64,000 nt of DNA. Source: an uncultured Pelagibacteraceae bacterium (GTDB lineage Bacteria; Pseudomonadota; Alphaproteobacteria; Pelagibacterales; Pelagibacteraceae). This document shows, piece after piece, positions 12,879 to 22,972 of the stretch. The position numbers and the translations under genes were made by a program. The stretch's first letter is position 1, and the number at the start of each line of letters is the position of its first letter. Under the pieces are notes generated by a model. It saw only the letters and a program-made list of their open reading frames with translations. It did not search any database and was not told the DNA's origin. The stretch is from NCBI GenBank assembly GCA_902515185.1, contig CABXTN010000001.1, positions 1 through 64,000 of the forward strand, given 5' to 3'.

Positions 12879-12953
12879 ATGAACTTAAACAATAAAATTT
12901 TGATATTTTTATTCATATTAGCTATATGTTTTGTTGTTTATTCAAGCTATTAG
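12879..12953 (+). CDS. possible 24-aa single-TM microprotein (not in ORF track)
   Basis: MNLNNKILIFLFILAICFVVYSSY* read directly; very short, no conservation data. Confidence 0.25.
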   Translation: MNLNNKILIFLFILAICFVVYSSY

Positions 12954-12959
12954 AATTAT

Positions 12960-13583
12960 ATGAGTGATTTAAAAAAAAAAAGAAAATCTATAACCGCATC
13001 TTTAAGAAATTACTTTTTTACAGGCGTTGTTGTTTTAATACCAATTGGCATAACACTTTATTTAACTAAATTTATTATTCAAATTTCATCTAAAATTATT
13101 CCAGAAGAAATTAACCCAAATAATTATATGCCATTTGCGATACCTGGTCTAGAAATTATCTTGTCAATTATAGTTATAACTATAGTTGGAGGCTTGTCTT
13201 TCTCATTTATTGGAAAAAAAATTCTTCAGCTAATTAATGATTTATTTAAACGTATTCCTATTTTAAGAACAATTTATTCTGCAATAACTCAAATGACTGA
13301 AAGCTTTACATCTAAAGATGACAATAAAAAAAGTGTTGTTCTAGTAGAATATCCAAGAAAAGGAACATGGGCAGTAGGGTTTGCTACAAAAAAAAATGAG
13401 ACAGAAATTTCAAAAAAAACTAATAAAAATTTAATCAATGTATTTTTACCAACAACGCCAAATCCTACAAGTGGCTTTTTACTTATGTTTCCAGAAGATG
13501 AAATAGTTTATTTAGATATGACTTTTGAAGAGGCGTCTAAATTTATAGTTTCCGCAGGAACGTCTGCTCCTAAAGTTAAATAA
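12960..13583 (+). CDS. DUF502-family membrane protein
   Basis: YFFTGVVVLIPIGITLYL, PTTPNPTSGFLLMFPEDEI. Confidence 0.85.
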   Translation: MSDLKKKRKSITASLRNYFFTGVVVLIPIGITLYLTKFIIQISSKIIPEEINPNNYMPFAIPGLEIILSIIVITIVGGLSFSFIGKKILQLINDLFKRIPILRTIYSAITQMTESFTSKDDNKKSVVLVEYPRKGTWAVGFATKKNETEISKKTNKNLINVFLPTTPNPTSGFLLMFPEDEIVYLDMTFEEASKFIVSAGTSAPKVK

Positions 13584-15627
13584 TATCGTTTAAAATATCT
13601 GCTTGATCATAAAGCTTTAAAAGATATTCATACTTAGCGGTGCTTAAATTATTTTGTTCTATATTTTTAATTTCTTTTTCAGCTAAAATAAATAGATCTC
13701 GATTTATTATAGGGTCAGCTAATCTAAAATTCTTAAAACCACTTTGTTTAAAACCAAGAACATCCCCAAAACCACGTAAATTTAGATCTTCTTCTGAAAT
13801 TTTGAACCCATCATTTGTTTGTTTTAAAATTTTAATTCTTTTCTTTGCATTCTCACTTAAATTTGATTTAAAAATTAAAATGCAAGTACCTTGCTTATTT
13901 CCTCTTCCAACTCTACCTCTTAGTTGATGAAGTTGGGATAATCCAAATTTATTTGCATTTTCTATGATTACTAAATTTGCATTTGGAAAGTCAATTCCAA
14001 CTTCAATAACCGTTGTGGAAACTAAAATTTTATATTTTTGCTTTAAAAAATTATTTAAAATATTTTCTTTTTTTATATCATCAAGTTTACCGTGTAAAAG
14101 CTGTACATCATTTGGAAAAATTTTTTTTAAAAAGTCATATTTTTCTACAGCTGAAGTTTGGTCAACTTTTTTTGACTCTTCTATTAATGGGCAAACCCAA
14201 AAAATTTGGTTGTTTAATTTAATTTGTTTTTGAACAAATTTAATTACATCGGAAATTTTTTCTTCTGCTTTACTGTATGTTATGATTGGCAATCTGTTCT
14301 TTGGCTTCTCTGTTATTAATGAAATATCCATATCGCCATAAACTGACATTATAAGTGTTCTTGGTATTGGTGTTGCTGACATTAGCAAAATGTCACAATT
14401 TTTACCTCCTTTATCAGAAAGTTTTTTTCTTTGCTTTACACCGAATTTATGTTGCTCATCTATAACTATGTAACCCAACTTTTTAAACTTGATTTTTTTT
14501 TGAAATAAAGCGTGAGTACCAAATACAATATTATCATTATTTTCACTTAACAAATTTAAAATTATCTTTTTGTCTTTTAATGCAGTATTACCAGTTAGTA
14601 GGTAAATTTTAATATCTTTTGGATAAATTTTTTTTGCTAAAGTATAATGTTGCCGAGCTAAAATTTCAGTTGGTGCCATAAAACAAACTTGATAGCCGGA
14701 CTCAATAACATTTATAGCTGACATTAAAGCTACTATAGTCTTTCCGCTACCAACGTCACCTTGTAGCAGCCTAAACATTTTTTCTTTTTTTTTTAGGTCA
14801 TCGTTTATATCTATAAGAGCTTTATTTTGATCGTTAGTTAAATCAAAATTAACATTATTAATAATTTGTTTTTCGTATTTTTGATTAAAAATTTTTTTTT
14901 CTTTTTTTATTTTTTTAATTTTTCTTCTTATTTCAGAAGATATTAGCATCGAGGAAAAGACTTCATCGTATGCAAGTCGTCTATAAAAATCTCTTTCGGA
15001 TTTGCCTATATTTACAGGATCATGTAATTTTAAAACAGATTCTCTCCAACTAATATTATTAAAATTTTTTAATATATTATTACTATGCCATTCCTCTAGA
15101 TTTGGAATATTTTTTAAAACTTCCTCAATTATTTTATTGTAAACTTTATTAGATAATCCTTCAGATAGATTATATTTATTGTGTTTTTTTAAAATTAATG
15201 TGTCATCGGTTGATACAAATGAAGGGTTAGTTATTTGATATGTATTTTTGTAGTAGCTAATTTTGCCACTAATAGTGGTTATATTATTTAATGGCAATAT
15301 CTTTCTAATATACCCTTCATAACTATTAAAAAATATACATTCAATATTACCACTGTCATCTGAACAAAATACTTTATTTGGTAAATTTCTTTTTCTAGGA
15401 AAATTGTATTTTAAAACTTTTACCTTTATTGTTTGTAATTTTCCAATATGTAAATCTTTAATTTTATTCACTTTAGATCTGTCGTCGAAAGAGTAGGGAA
15501 GCCTCCACAGTAAATCTAGTACACTAAATATTTTTTTTTTATTTAGTATATTAAGAGTTTTTTTTCCAACACCTCTTATGTCAGATAATTCTTTTGTTAA
15601 ATAGTTAAAATTATTAATATTAAACAT
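13576..15627 (-). CDS. recG: ATP-dependent DNA helicase RecG
   Basis: LLQGDVGSGKTIVA, DEQHKFGVKQR, HQLRGRVGRG. Confidence 0.96.
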   Translation of the reverse strand: MFNINNFNYLTKELSDIRGVGKKTLNILNKKKIFSVLDLLWRLPYSFDDRSKVNKIKDLHIGKLQTIKVKVLKYNFPRKRNLPNKVFCSDDSGNIECIFFNSYEGYIRKILPLNNITTISGKISYYKNTYQITNPSFVSTDDTLILKKHNKYNLSEGLSNKVYNKIIEEVLKNIPNLEEWHSNNILKNFNNISWRESVLKLHDPVNIGKSERDFYRRLAYDEVFSSMLISSEIRRKIKKIKKEKKIFNQKYEKQIINNVNFDLTNDQNKALIDINDDLKKKEKMFRLLQGDVGSGKTIVALMSAINVIESGYQVCFMAPTEILARQHYTLAKKIYPKDIKIYLLTGNTALKDKKIILNLLSENNDNIVFGTHALFQKKIKFKKLGYIVIDEQHKFGVKQRKKLSDKGGKNCDILLMSATPIPRTLIMSVYGDMDISLITEKPKNRLPIITYSKAEEKISDVIKFVQKQIKLNNQIFWVCPLIEESKKVDQTSAVEKYDFLKKIFPNDVQLLHGKLDDIKKENILNNFLKQKYKILVSTTVIEVGIDFPNANLVIIENANKFGLSQLHQLRGRVGRGNKQGTCILIFKSNLSENAKKRIKILKQTNDGFKISEEDLNLRGFGDVLGFKQSGFKNFRLADPIINRDLFILAEKEIKNIEQNNLSTAKYEYLLKLYDQADILNDII

Positions 15628-15652
15628 TAAATAATATTATATATTAGCCTTT

Positions 15653-15910
15653 ATGAAAAATAACATACCAGATTTAAAAAAAAAAATTATTTATCGTGCT
15701 AATTATAGAGGTACAAAGGAAATGGATATTTTATTAAGTTCTTTTGTTAATAAAATAGTCAATAATCTAGATGAAAAAGATCTTACAGACTTACTAAAAC
15801 TTTTAGAGCAAGACGATGAAACGTTGTACAAATATAATCAAAAATTACTAGAACCGGAATCCTTTGCCAATAACGAAATTTTTAAAATGTTTAAGGAACA
15901 CAAAATATAA
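15653..15910 (+). CDS. sdhE: succinate dehydrogenase assembly factor 2 (SdhE family)
   Basis: YRANYRGTKEMDILLSSFV (RGxxE motif). Confidence 0.88.
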   Translation: MKNNIPDLKKKIIYRANYRGTKEMDILLSSFVNKIVNNLDEKDLTDLLKLLEQDDETLYKYNQKLLEPESFANNEIFKMFKEHKI

Positions 15911-15916
15911 TTTGTG

Positions 15917-16004
15917 GCGGAGAGACTGGGATTCGAACCCAGGAAAGAGTTGCCCCTTTGCCGGTTTTCAAGACCGGTGCTTTCAACCGCTCAGCCATCT
16001 CTCC
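15917..16004 (-). tRNA. tRNA-Ser (anticodon TGA), CCA encoded
   Basis: Reverse complement GGAGAGATGGCTGAGCGG...CTTGAAA...GGTTCGAATCC...TCTCTCC-G-CCA with variable arm. Confidence 0.95.
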
Positions 16005-16131
16005 ATGAACACTTTTTTATAAGTATAATTTTAAATTTCAACTTAATAATTAAGAAACTTCCTAAAGACAGCTTTCTAGGATATAAAAAAAATAACAATG
16101 ATAAATTAACCTTATTTTTTAAAAAAATAAG

Positions 16132-17019
16132 ATGATTTTTATGAAACAATCTCAATTTAAGGATGGAATATTTTACGCAACAGCCGGTTCTTTATGGTGG
16201 GGCCTATTGGGTACTATTTTTTTTAAATATATTTCATCAATAGGAGCTTTAGAAGTTACATTTCATAGATTAATTTGGACGTGCATAATACTTTTGATTT
16301 CCACTTTTTTCTTTAAAAAATTTAAAATATTTAAAAAAATTATTAGTCAAAAAAAAAAATTATTTATATTATTCGTGTGTGGTATTTTAATTTTTTTAAA
16401 TTGGGGTACATGGATATATGCTATATCTATAAATAAAATAATTGATGCAAGTTATGGTTATTTTATATTCCCTATAGTAAACATTTTTCTTGGATATTTT
16501 TTTTTAAAAGAAAAACTTAACTTTAAAAGAAAACTTTCAATTTTTATAGTCATTATATCATCTGTATATTTACTATTTAATTTTGACACATTTCCAACAG
16601 TTGGTTTTCTAGTAGCTTTTTTCTGGAGTTTTTATAATTTACTTCGAAAAAAAATTAACGTCGATACTGATATTGGATTGTTAATAGAGAGCCTTTTTAT
16701 TTTACCCATAGCTTTGGCTGGTTGCTATTTAATTTATATGAATGGTTATAATGATTTTAATTTTAACCAAACTAATAATATCATCTTATTGATTCTTGCT
16801 GGAGCCATGACAGTAATTCCACTATTTTTGTTTATCAAGGGACTGGAAAAAACCACAATGGCCACATCTGGGTTAATTTTTTTTTTAACTCCTACAAGTC
16901 AGTTTTTATTAGGTTTTTTTTATTATAATGAGCCATTTTCTTATAATAAGTTTATAAGTTTTATTTTAATATGGATTGCTGTATTTATTTATTTAAAAGA
17001 TCTTTATGAACATAATTAG
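16132..17019 (+). CDS. rarD: RarD/EamA-family transporter (start 16132 or 16141)
   Basis: GSLWWGLLGTIFFKYIS, PLFLFIKGLEKTTMATSGLIFFLTPTSQF. Confidence 0.88.
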   Translation: MIFMKQSQFKDGIFYATAGSLWWGLLGTIFFKYISSIGALEVTFHRLIWTCIILLISTFFFKKFKIFKKIISQKKKLFILFVCGILIFLNWGTWIYAISINKIIDASYGYFIFPIVNIFLGYFFLKEKLNFKRKLSIFIVIISSVYLLFNFDTFPTVGFLVAFFWSFYNLLRKKINVDTDIGLLIESLFILPIALAGCYLIYMNGYNDFNFNQTNNIILLILAGAMTVIPLFLFIKGLEKTTMATSGLIFFLTPTSQFLLGFFYYNEPFSYNKFISFILIWIAVFIYLKDLYEHN

Positions 17020-18004
17020 ATTATTTCTATTCCTTCTTGTTTTATCAATTCAAAATATCTCACAAGCTGAAGAAAATGATTTCAATGATTGGATAATAAC
17101 TTTTAAAAAATATTCATTAGATAAGGGAATATCAGAAAAAACTTTTGATGCGGTAATGAAAGAGGCTAAATTTTTACCTAAAGTTATTGAATATGATAGA
17201 TACCAACCTGAATTTTATGAAGATACAAATACGTATGTTTCTAAAAGAACAAACGCTAAAAAAATTAAATCAGGTATTTCTTTGTATCAAATAAACAGCA
17301 AATTAATAAATAAAGTTGAGAAAGAATTTAATGTAGAAAAAGAATTATTGTTAGCATTAATGGGTATTGAAACTAATTATGGAACATATGTAGGCAAGAT
17401 GGATATAATATCATCTCTTTCTACACTTAGTTTTGATAAAAGAAGAAGCGATTTTTTTACAAATGAATTAATTACAATTTTAAAACTAGTAGATAACAAT
17501 ATTATTGATTACAGAGTCCTTTATGGTTCATGGGCAGGTGCTTTTGGCTTTTTTCAATTTATGCCGTCTACAATCGATAATTATGCCATAGATTATAACA
17601 ATGATAATAAAATTGAATTAAAAACCAACGAAGATTCTTTTGCTTCTGCTGCAAATTATTTAAAAAAGATTGGTTGGAAAGAAAATCAACCATGTTTTTT
17701 AAAAGTAGAATTAAATAAAAATATACCAGATAAATATCTTAATACATCAGCGCAGAAATTAAAAAATAAAAAAAAATTAAAGTTTTTTAAAAAATACATA
17801 AAAAATTACAATTCATTGATTAATAACGAAGATTTACAAGTTTCAGTTATAACACCAGATTTTGAAATTGTAGAGAATCCCAACAAACTAAATCCTGCTT
17901 ATATAGTTTTTGAAAATTATGAGAAAATTTTAAAATGGAATAGATCATTAAGATTTGGTTTAGCCGTTTGTACTTTAAAGGAGAAATTAAAAAATGAAAT
18001 TTAA
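17006..18004 (+). CDS. lytic murein transglycosylase (MltB-like)
   Basis: LALMGIETNYGTYVGKMDIISSLSTLSFD, GSWAGAFGFFQFMPSTI. Confidence 0.92.
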   Translation: MNIIRLFLFLLVLSIQNISQAEENDFNDWIITFKKYSLDKGISEKTFDAVMKEAKFLPKVIEYDRYQPEFYEDTNTYVSKRTNAKKIKSGISLYQINSKLINKVEKEFNVEKELLLALMGIETNYGTYVGKMDIISSLSTLSFDKRRSDFFTNELITILKLVDNNIIDYRVLYGSWAGAFGFFQFMPSTIDNYAIDYNNDNKIELKTNEDSFASAANYLKKIGWKENQPCFLKVELNKNIPDKYLNTSAQKLKNKKKLKFFKKYIKNYNSLINNEDLQVSVITPDFEIVENPNKLNPAYIVFENYEKILKWNRSLRFGLAVCTLKEKLKNEI

Positions 18005-18752
18005 TTTTTATTTAATCTTATTCACTTTTTTTTTATTTTCATGTGTAAGTACGAATTATCCAAAGATGTCAAAAAAGCATGTCTTACAAGAAAAATTTTC
18101 AAATTCTGGTTTTGCTTTAGTTTATAACGACTCTCTCTATAAAAATAACGTAGTAAATAAAAAATTAAACAATAGAGATCTGCTAGTTTTTCAAAGAAAT
18201 TTAAAAAAGGGAACTTCGGTTAAAATTACTAATCCACTAAATAATAATACTGTAATAGGAAAAGTAGGAAAAAATTCAATATATCCCAACTTTAATAACT
18301 CCGTAATATCAATTAGGATTGCAGAAGAATTAGAATTAGATACAAGAGAACCATACGTTATAATTGAACAAATTATAGATAATGCATTATTTGTTGCAAA
18401 AAAAGCAAAGACCTATGATCAAGAAAAACAAGTAGCCAATAAAGCACCTGTCGAAACTATAAGTGTAAACGACCTTAATAAAGAGGAAGTCAAAGAAGTT
18501 AAAAATAAAGTTAAGAAGAAGTTTAGCTATAATATTAAAATAGCAGATTTTTATTTTGAAAAAACTGCTATAAAAATGGTTGATAGAATCTTGAATGAAA
18601 CAAATATCAAATTTGCTAAAATAGATAATATTGAAAAAAATAAGTTTAGAGTGTATTTAGGTCCTTATTCAAATTTAAAAGCATTACAAAAAGCTTATAA
18701 TAGTGTAGAAAATTTAGAATTTGAAAATATAGAAATAATTAAAAATGATTAA
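17994..18752 (+). CDS. RlpA-like lipoprotein with SPOR-like C-terminus
   Basis: Lipobox FLFSC; GxKVKITNPLNNxxVIGKVG-type pattern; C-terminal FRVYLGPYSNLKAL. Confidence 0.75.
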   Translation: MKFNFYLILFTFFLFSCVSTNYPKMSKKHVLQEKFSNSGFALVYNDSLYKNNVVNKKLNNRDLLVFQRNLKKGTSVKITNPLNNNTVIGKVGKNSIYPNFNNSVISIRIAEELELDTREPYVIIEQIIDNALFVAKKAKTYDQEKQVANKAPVETISVNDLNKEEVKEVKNKVKKKFSYNIKIADFYFEKTAIKMVDRILNETNIKFAKIDNIEKNKFRVYLGPYSNLKALQKAYNSVENLEFENIEIIKND

Positions 18753-19902
18753 AATATTTAAACACACTTTTTTATTTTTATGTCTAGTTTTTTTATTCGC
18801 TTCAAAAACATTTAGCTTTGACATAAAAGCCAGATCAGGAATATTACAAGATTTTTACAGTGGTGAAATTTTATTTGAAAAGGATCCTGATAGTGAAATC
18901 TATCCGGCTTCAATGACAAAGATTATGACTTCTATAATTGCTTTTGAATTGTTAAAAAATGGTGAATTAAGTTTAGATGATACATTTACTGTTTCAGAGA
19001 AAGCTTGGAAACTTTCTACTGCTGGATACTCATCAATGTTTATTATGGTTGGGGACGATGTTTCTGTAGAAGATTTATTAAAAGGTATTATAGTTGCTTC
19101 AGGCAATGACGCCTGTATAGCATTAGCTGAAGGTATTGCAGGTACAGAAGAACAATTTGCTATTTTAATGACGGAAAAGGCAAAAGAAATTGGTATGGAT
19201 AATACAAATTTCTCGAACTCATCAGGGATTAACGATCCTTACAATTATTCTACTGTTAAAGATATTTTGATAATGTCAAATTACTTAATTAAAAATTTTC
19301 CTGATTATTATACATATTTTAGTGAAAAAGATTTTACATGGGATAGAACTGGAGGTGACCCAATATCTCAAGGAAATAGAAATCCACTTCTGTATAAAAA
19401 TATAGGAGCGGATGGTATTAAAACAGGTTATCTTGCTGTTGAAAAATATTCTTTAGCATCATCAATTAAAAAGAACGAAAGAAGGTTGGTTGCTGTAGCT
19501 ACTGGTTTTAATACAAAAAATGACAGATCAAGAGAGTCGATAAAGTTACTGACTTGGGGTTTAACAAATTTTGATTTGGTTCAAATAGCTAAAAAGAAAG
19601 AAGTTTTAGCAGACCTAGATGTTTGGTTAGGTAAAGATAAAACTGTAAGTGTTTATTCTGATGAAGATATATACAAAACGATTAAGAAGGCGCGTAAAAA
19701 AAAACTTAACGTTTTTATAGAGTATAACGGACCAATTGAAGCTCCAATTTTAATTGATCAAGATCTAGGATATTTGAATGTTTACTTTAATGATGAATTA
19801 CTTAGTAAACATAAAGTCTATGCTTCAAAAAACGTAAAAAAAGTAAATTTATTTTCAAGGATTCTTATGTCAATTAACTATTTGATATGGGGTGATGTCT
19901 AA
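18745..19902 (+). CDS. D-alanyl-D-alanine carboxypeptidase (penicillin-binding)
   Basis: PASMTKIMT (SxxK), SGNDACIALAEG (SxN), DGIKTGYL (KTG). Confidence 0.95.
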   Translation: MIKIFKHTFLFLCLVFLFASKTFSFDIKARSGILQDFYSGEILFEKDPDSEIYPASMTKIMTSIIAFELLKNGELSLDDTFTVSEKAWKLSTAGYSSMFIMVGDDVSVEDLLKGIIVASGNDACIALAEGIAGTEEQFAILMTEKAKEIGMDNTNFSNSSGINDPYNYSTVKDILIMSNYLIKNFPDYYTYFSEKDFTWDRTGGDPISQGNRNPLLYKNIGADGIKTGYLAVEKYSLASSIKKNERRLVAVATGFNTKNDRSRESIKLLTWGLTNFDLVQIAKKKEVLADLDVWLGKDKTVSVYSDEDIYKTIKKARKKKLNVFIEYNGPIEAPILIDQDLGYLNVYFNDELLSKHKVYASKNVKKVNLFSRILMSINYLIWGDV

Positions 19903-20512
19903 AAAACCAGTAATAGTTTTTGAAGGTATTGAGGGATCTGGTAAATCTTATCATGTAAATAATGTAGAAAAATTATTAAAAAAAAAAAAAATTAAATATA
20001 TTAAACTTAGAGAACCAGGTGGTTCAAATAATTCAGAAAAAATTCGATCTTTAATTTTAAATAAGAAATCAAAATTTAATAAGTTAACGGATTTACTTTT
20101 ATATTGTGCGGCCAGAAATGAAAATTACGTTAATTTGCTTAAAAAAAATTACAAAAAGAATGTTATAATAATTGATAGATTTGTAGATTCTACGTTAGCT
20201 TACCAACATTTTGGCATGAATTTAAATTTAAATTTTATTAATCATCTTAATTCATATATTTTAAAAAATTTTAAAGTTGATTTTACTTTTTTAAACATCG
20301 TTAACAAAAAAAATTTACAAGCGCGACTAAAAAAAAGAAAAAATTTAAATAGATATGATAACTTTAATTTTAAATTTTATAACCGCGTACAAAACGGATA
20401 TTTAACAATTTTCAAAAAAAGAAAAAATTTTATGTTAATTAATTCAAACTTACCAATAATAGAAAATAAAATGATAATAGAAAAAAAAATCCTTAATTTG
20501 ATTAAAAAATGA
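19892..20512 (+). CDS. tmk: thymidylate kinase
   Basis: FEGIEGSGKSYH P-loop, REPGGS, DRFVDSTLAYQ. Confidence 0.92.
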   Translation: MMSKKPVIVFEGIEGSGKSYHVNNVEKLLKKKKIKYIKLREPGGSNNSEKIRSLILNKKSKFNKLTDLLLYCAARNENYVNLLKKNYKKNVIIIDRFVDSTLAYQHFGMNLNLNFINHLNSYILKNFKVDFTFLNIVNKKNLQARLKKRKNLNRYDNFNFKFYNRVQNGYLTIFKKRKNFMLINSNLPIIENKMIIEKKILNLIKK

Positions 20513-21441
20513 ACAATTTCAATAACTATTTAAAACTTTATGGATATGAAAAATTTTTTTCAGATTTTAAAAATTTGTTAACTGCTAATAACTTACCTCA
20601 AAAAATATTAATCTCAGGTCCTAGGGGCATAGGAAAGTTTACTTTTGTTTTTCATTTTATAAATTACTATTTATCAAATACCGAGGTTGATAGATATGAT
20701 GATATAAATTTTAAAATAAATCCTATTAATAAAAGTTTTAAATTAATTAGCAATTCTTCTCATCCAAACTTTCATATCATTAGTCTTAGAGAAAATAAAA
20801 AAAATATTGAAATAGATCAAATTAGAAAAATTATTAAAGATTCTCAAAAATCCTCGTTTAATAATATGAAAAAATTTATTATTATTGACAATGCAGAGCT
20901 ATTAAACCTTAATGCAGCAAATGCTACATTAAAGCTTATCGAAGAACCTACTGATAATCTCTATTTTTTTCTTATACATGACAATTCTAAAAAAATATTA
21001 GAAACTATAAAATCTAGATGTATTACATATAAAAAAAATTTTTCACAGGATGAAACATTAAAGATTTTTAATTACATAACTAAGAGTAATCCTAGAGAAT
21101 TATTCAATCTTGATTTTTTTAAATATTATTTTTCTATAGGCGATTTATTATTTTTGATTGATTTCGCTACAAAAAATAATTTAGATCTTAAAAGTAATAA
21201 TGCAAAAACATTGTTAATTTATTTAATTTCAAATAAAATTTATAAAAATGATTCATCTATCCATTTGTTCATGTTTAAATTGATCCAGTGCTATTTTTAT
21301 GAAATTTTTATAAAAACAAAGAACACTGTTAGATATAATGATTACACCAGTTTCATTAAAAAAATTAATTATACAACTAAGTATAATCTTGATTTTGAAA
21401 GTTTATTCTTAGAATTTAAGGATAAAATTCTATATGAGTAA
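20509..21441 (+). CDS. holB: DNA polymerase III delta-prime-like subunit
   Basis: LISGPRGIGKFTF, IIDNAELLNLNAANATLKLIEEP, SRC motif. Confidence 0.88.
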   Translation: MNNFNNYLKLYGYEKFFSDFKNLLTANNLPQKILISGPRGIGKFTFVFHFINYYLSNTEVDRYDDINFKINPINKSFKLISNSSHPNFHIISLRENKKNIEIDQIRKIIKDSQKSSFNNMKKFIIIDNAELLNLNAANATLKLIEEPTDNLYFFLIHDNSKKILETIKSRCITYKKNFSQDETLKIFNYITKSNPRELFNLDFFKYYFSIGDLLFLIDFATKNNLDLKSNNAKTLLIYLISNKIYKNDSSIHLFMFKLIQCYFYEIFIKTKNTVRYNDYTSFIKKINYTTKYNLDFESLFLEFKDKILYE

Positions 21442-22972
21442 AAATTATTATATAACTACCCCAATTTATTACCCTTCAGCAAAACCTCATATGGGTCATG
21501 CTTATTCAAGTATTATTGCTGATTTTTTCGCAAGATTAAAAAGAATACAGGGTTATAATGTTTTCTTTCTAACTGGTACTGATGAGCACGGTCAAAAAAT
21601 ACAAAGAGCTGCTGAAAAAGTAAAAAAAGATCCCATAGCTTTCTGTGATGAAATTAGCAAAACTTTTAAAGATCTGTCTAAAATTCTAAATCTCTCAAAT
21701 GATGATTTTATAAGAACCACAGAGAAAAGACATTTTAAATCTGTAGAGAATTTATGGAATATTTTGGAAGAAAGAGGTGAGATTTATTTATCCAAGTACT
21801 CTGGATGGTATTCAGTTTCTGATGAAGCTTTTTATTCTGAAGATGAACTAGATACTATCGATGGTATAAAAGTAAATAAACTATCCGGTTCTCAAGTAGA
21901 GTGGGTAGAGGAGGAATCATATTTTTTTAAATTATCAAATTGGCAAGATAAATTATTAAAATTTTATTCAGAAAACCCAAAATTTATTCTACCAGAATCT
22001 AGAAGAAACGAAGTTATTAGTTTTGTTAAAGGTGGATTAAAAGATCTATCGGTAAGTCGTAAATCATTTACATGGGGTATTAAAGTACCATCAAATAAAG
22101 ATCATGTTATTTATGTATGGCTAGATGCTTTAACTAACTATTTAAGTGCTTTAAATTATCCTGATCATAATGATAATAAATTTAAAAGTTTTTGGCCTGC
22201 AAATTTACATTTAATAGGTAAAGATATTTTGAGATTCCATGCAGTTTATTGGCCTGCTTTTCTTTTAGCTGCAAAAATTAATCCCCCTCAAAGGGTGTAT
22301 GGTCATGGTTGGATTTTATCTGGTGAAGAAAAAATGTCTAAATCCAAAGGAAATATTTTAGATCCTATTGAAATAATTAATACTTATGGACTAGATCCTT
22401 TAAGATATTATCTTTTAAAAGAAGTATCGTTTGGTAACGATGGAAATATTTCAAAAGAAAAATTAGAATCTTGTATTAATAGTGATTTAGCCAATAATTA
22501 TGGAAATCTATGTCAAAGAGTTATTTCTTTTTGTGAAAAAAATACAGATCTTAAGATACCTAAAGCTGGCAATTTTCTAAAAGAGGATTTGGATATATTT
22601 AATAATTATAGTGAGAATTTAAAAAAATTAAGTGAAGAAATTGATGATCAAAATATAAACTTTTATGTTGAATTTATTTTGTCACAGTTATTCAAAGCAA
22701 ATAAATATTTTAATGATCAAGAACCTTGGAAAAAAAAAAATAATATAGATAGACTGAACACTATAGTATATGTTTCTTTAGAACTTATCAGAAAAATTTC
22801 AATTATGATTTATCCCATTATACCATCTTCAGCACTTAAAGTTCTTAATATATTTTCAATTCAAGAAAAAGATATTATTTTTAACACAATTACAAATAAT
22901 AATTTTTTAAAAGAGGACCATAAAATTTTAAAATTAAATATCTTGTTTAAAAAAGTGGAAAAAAATGATTGA
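21434..22972 (+). CDS. metG: methionyl-tRNA synthetase
   Basis: YYPSAKPHMGHAYSS, GEEKMSKSKGNI (KMSKS). Confidence 0.97.
   Translation: MSKNYYITTPIYYPSAKPHMGHAYSSIIADFFARLKRIQGYNVFFLTGTDEHGQKIQRAAEKVKKDPIAFCDEISKTFKDLSKILNLSNDDFIRTTEKRHFKSVENLWNILEERGEIYLSKYSGWYSVSDEAFYSEDELDTIDGIKVNKLSGSQVEWVEEESYFFKLSNWQDKLLKFYSENPKFILPESRRNEVISFVKGGLKDLSVSRKSFTWGIKVPSNKDHVIYVWLDALTNYLSALNYPDHNDNKFKSFWPANLHLIGKDILRFHAVYWPAFLLAAKINPPQRVYGHGWILSGEEKMSKSKGNILDPIEIINTYGLDPLRYYLLKEVSFGNDGNISKEKLESCINSDLANNYGNLCQRVISFCEKNTDLKIPKAGNFLKEDLDIFNNYSENLKKLSEEIDDQNINFYVEFILSQLFKANKYFNDQEPWKKKNNIDRLNTIVYVSLELIRKISIMIYPIIPSSALKVLNIFSIQEKDIIFNTITNNNFLKEDHKILKLNILFKKVEKND

Noticed and set aside
16111-16131. CTTATTTTTTAAAAAAATAAG inverted repeat before rarD
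   Set aside because: Low-complexity A/T tract with almost no loop; weak evidence for a terminator or operator.
15914-16135. 73-aa ORF MAERLGFEPRKELPLCRFSRPVLSTAQPSL...
   Set aside because: Reads through the antisense strand of tRNA-Ser, a common false ORF.
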